Source of the DNA: Pseudomonas viridiflava | GTDB lineage: Bacteria > Pseudomonadota > Gammaproteobacteria > Pseudomonadales > Pseudomonadaceae | DNA: 64,000 nucleotides | Reading direction: 5' to 3' | Assembly (NCBI RefSeq): GCF_900580865.1 | Contig: NZ_UTBZ01000219.1 | Coordinates: 62,001 to 126,000 of the forward strand | In this document: one piece after another, positions 61,687 to 64,000 of the stretch | Numbering within the stretch: the first letter of the stretch is position 1 | Layout of the letters: every line of letters starts with the position of its first letter | Translations under genes and position numbers: made by a program | The notes under the pieces: generated by a model | Told to the model about the DNA's origin: nothing | Database searches by the model: none | The model's input: the letters and a program-made list of their open reading frames with translations, nothing else

Positions 61687-62694
61687 TCACTGAACCGCGA
61701 CTGCAGGCGTGTTCCACAACACGACCGCAGCGGTCACCAGCAAATTGATCAGGGTCAGTGGCAGGCAGAATTTCCAGCTGAAATCCATCACCTGGTCATA
61801 ACGCGGACGCGGAATGGAAGCGCGCAGCAGGATGAACAGCATGATGAAGAACGCGGTCTTCAGTGCGAACCAGACGAAGGCCAGTTGCGGCAGGATGCCG
61901 AACGGACCGTGCCAGCCACCGAAGAACAGGGTGACCAACAGCGCCGAGATCAGGATGATGCCGATGTATTCACCGACGAAGAACATGCCCCATTTCATAC
62001 CGGCGTATTCAATGTGGTAACCGTCGGCCAGTTCCTGTTCCGCTTCCGGCTGGTCGAACGGGTGACGGTGAGTCACGGCGACGCCAGCGATGAAGAAGGT
62101 ACAGAAGCCGAAGAACTGCGGAATGATGAACCACAGGTTCTGCGCCTGGTACTCGACGATGTCGCGCATGTTGAACGAGCCGACCTGCACCACGATGCCC
62201 ATCAGGGCCAGGCCCATGAACACTTCGTAGGACACGGTCTGCGCCGACGCACGCAAGCTGCCGAGCAGGGCGAACTTGTTGTTACTCGACCAGCCGGCGA
62301 ACAACACCGCGTAGACCGACAGACCGGCCATGGCGAAGAAGAACAGCAGGCCGATGTTCAGATCCGCGACGCCCCAGGTCGGGGTGATCGGGATAATCGC
62401 GAAGGCGATCAGCAAGGCGGACATCGCCACCACCGGTGCCAAAGTGAAAATCACTTTGTCGGCAAACGGCGGGGTCCAGTCTTCCTTGAAGAACATCTTC
62501 AGCATGTCGGCGGCGATCTGGAACATACCGAACGGGCCAACACGGTTCGGACCGTAACGGTCCTGCCACCAGCCCAGCAGGCGACGTTCGACAAAGCTGA
62601 GCAACGCGCCCGCGACCACCACGGCCAACAGAATCACGATGGCTTTGACGACCGAGAGGATCACATCGATCACTTCAGGGGTGAACCAGGTCAT
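61687..62694 (-). CDS. nuoH: NADH-quinone oxidoreductase subunit H
   Basis: Membrane subunit forming the quinone-binding chamber with NuoB and NuoCD, 335 residues, eight helices. Motifs: ERRLLGWWQDRYGPNRVGPFG, near the N-terminus, and the acidic loop HRHPFDQPEAEQELADGYHIEY (with conserved Glu residues). Start overlaps the nuoG stop as ATGA. Confidence 0.97.
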   Translation of the reverse strand: MTWFTPEVIDVILSVVKAIVILLAVVVAGALLSFVERRLLGWWQDRYGPNRVGPFGMFQIAADMLKMFFKEDWTPPFADKVIFTLAPVVAMSALLIAFAIIPITPTWGVADLNIGLLFFFAMAGLSVYAVLFAGWSSNNKFALLGSLRASAQTVSYEVFMGLALMGIVVQVGSFNMRDIVEYQAQNLWFIIPQFFGFCTFFIAGVAVTHRHPFDQPEAEQELADGYHIEYAGMKWGMFFVGEYIGIILISALLVTLFFGGWHGPFGILPQLAFVWFALKTAFFIMLFILLRASIPRPRYDQVMDFSWKFCLPLTLINLLVTAAVVLWNTPAVAVQ

Positions 62695-64000
62695 TGCGCT
62701 GCCTCCTGCAGACCGTCGACGGATACGCCGGCGAATGCCGGTGGAATGCCGGCGATGCCCGCAGGCAATGCCACCAGACCGGCGCCCAGTTCTTCATTGA
62801 TGCGCAGCGGCAGACGCAGGGTCTGACCGGCCACGTTCAGGCTCAGCAGAGCACCGTCATTGACGCCGAGACGATCCGCTTCGGACTTGGCCAGAGCCAC
62901 GTATGGAGCCGGAATACGCTCTTGAACCGGCGCGGCTTTCGAAGAGTTCTCTTCGCTGCCGAACAGGTGGAAGAACGGCACGGCTTGCCAGGTACCCGGC
63001 GCCGGGTTGAATGCGCGCGGTGCAGCAGCGAACCAGTTCAGCGAGTCGCCAGTGCTTTCGATCAGGCGAGTGCCCGGGTCGCCAGCGCGGATGTGACCAC
63101 CGACTTCGTCCTGGAACTTGTTCCACGCTTGTGGCGAGTTCCAGCCCGGCGACCATGCAAATGGCACTTGCTGACGCGGTTCGGCAGAGCCCGAGTAACC
63201 TTCCATGGAGAAGGCAAACGCGGTGTCTTTGTCTTGCGGGGTGCGTGGTTCGTGAACGCTGATGTCGGCGCGCATCGCAGTGCGACCGGAGTAACGCAGC
63301 GGCTCACGCGCCAGTTTCAGACCCTTGATGCGGAACGCCGCCGATGGTGCAGCGTCGACGATACGCGCCAGTTGCTCGGTGCTCGAAGCAACGGCAGCGG
63401 TGACGTGGTCGAGTTGCGTCCAGTCGATCGGCTGGTTCAGCAGGGTCGCGCGCAGGGCGTGCAGCCAGCGCCAGCCTTCATGAACCAGGATGCTCGCGTC
63501 CATGTATTGCGGGTCGAAAACCTGGAAGAAGCGCTGGGCGCGACCTTCCTGGCTGACCAAAGTACCGTCGCCTTCAGCGAAGCTTGCGGCTGGCAGAACC
63601 AAGTGCGCGCGGTCGCTGGTAGCCGTCTTCTGATGGTCAGCAACGATCACTACTTGCGCAGCGTTCAGTGCCGCATCGACCTTGTCTTTGGCGGTGCGGG
63701 TGTACAGATCGTTTTCCAGCACAACGATCGCGTCAGCCTTACCGTCGATGACGGCTTGCAGCGCAGCGTCCACCGATTCGCCACCGAGCATGGCCAGACC
63801 GAGGCTGTTGGCTTCCGGCACGATCAGGCTGATCGAACCGTTTTTCTCGCGCAGCTTCAGCGCCTTGGCGATGTTCGCGGCAGCTTCGATCAGGGCTTTG
63901 GAGCCCAGCGAAGTACCGGCGATGATCAGCGGACGTTTTGCAGCGAGCAGGGCATCAGCGATGCGCTGAGCCAGTTGCAGTGCTTCGGCGTCCAGACCTT
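62691..64000 (-). CDS. nuoG: NADH-quinone oxidoreductase subunit G, C-terminal part (partial)
   Basis: Largest peripheral subunit of complex I; the window holds about the last 435 codons, and the frame is open to base 64000 (GLDAEALQLAQRIADALLAAKRPLIIAG at the edge), so the apparent ATG at 63821 is internal. This part is the molybdopterin-oxidoreductase-like domain (ADAIVVLENDLYTRT, LVLPAASFAEGDGTLVSQEGRAQRF). The iron-sulfur N-terminus lies beyond the window. Confidence 0.95.
   Translation of the reverse strand, partial: GLDAEALQLAQRIADALLAAKRPLIIAGTSLGSKALIEAAANIAKALKLREKNGSISLIVPEANSLGLAMLGGESVDAALQAVIDGKADAIVVLENDLYTRTAKDKVDAALNAAQVVIVADHQKTATSDRAHLVLPAASFAEGDGTLVSQEGRAQRFFQVFDPQYMDASILVHEGWRWLHALRATLLNQPIDWTQLDHVTAAVASSTEQLARIVDAAPSAAFRIKGLKLAREPLRYSGRTAMRADISVHEPRTPQDKDTAFAFSMEGYSGSAEPRQQVPFAWSPGWNSPQAWNKFQDEVGGHIRAGDPGTRLIESTGDSLNWFAAAPRAFNPAPGTWQAVPFFHLFGSEENSSKAAPVQERIPAPYVALAKSEADRLGVNDGALLSLNVAGQTLRLPLRINEELGAGLVALPAGIAGIPPAFAGVSVDGLQEAAQ

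Overview
The window is a high-GC Pseudomonas chromosome segment. Gene content and order (a complete nuo tail, glnS-cysS-ppiB-lpxH, OprD-family porin, PtrA/DUF2790 and DUF6124 proteins, Tc toxin genes) and the many REP-type palindromes (GTGGGAGCGAGCCTGCTCGCG type) point to the P. fluorescens group. This is recognition by eye; no database was searched.

Layout. 1-3002: end of an outer-membrane efflux factor, then an EmrA-like adaptor and EmrB-like MFS pump. 3254-7871: lpxH and ppiB (minus strand, 4-base overlap), then glnS and cysS (plus strand). 8336-9553: an MFS permease between two copies of a long CTCACCC-type inverted repeat. 9861-18080: an AcoR-type sigma-54 activator divergent from a six-gene ABC uptake operon resembling rhizobial glycerol importer glpSTPQUV, with a well-matched -24/-12 promoter in between. 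18267-18934: a vapBC toxin-antitoxin pair with a palindromic operator. 19211-27505: a heavy-metal two-component system divergent from a czcCBA-type RND efflux operon. 27706-31960: a solitary Tc-toxin C-component (TccC/Rhs) with a metalloprotease-like tip, a tiny downstream ORF, two PtrA/DUF2790 periplasmic proteins, and a strongly folded leader before a DUF6124 gene. 32518-33843: OprD-family porin.

34136-50333 is the most unusual part: a minus-strand Tc insecticidal toxin operon (TcA N-terminal half, TcA C-terminal half, TcB, TcC). Its TcC ends in a domain with the signature residues of an OspG/NleH-like protein kinase. The second TcA gene is cut by one in-frame amber codon. Divergent from the operon is a 1,649-residue protein built of Ig-like repeats. 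The intergenic region carries two copies of the same palindrome (CTGTCA-N4-TGACAG), suggesting a shared regulator.

55412-64000: the 3' part of the nuo operon for respiratory complex I (nuoG partial, H, I, J, K, L, M, N), minus strand.

The segment therefore joins housekeeping modules (lipid A, translation, respiration) with accessory modules (drug and metal efflux, solute uptake, toxin-antitoxin, Tc toxins). Most boundaries between modules are marked by REP pairs or long inverted repeats, some of which reach into coding 3' ends.
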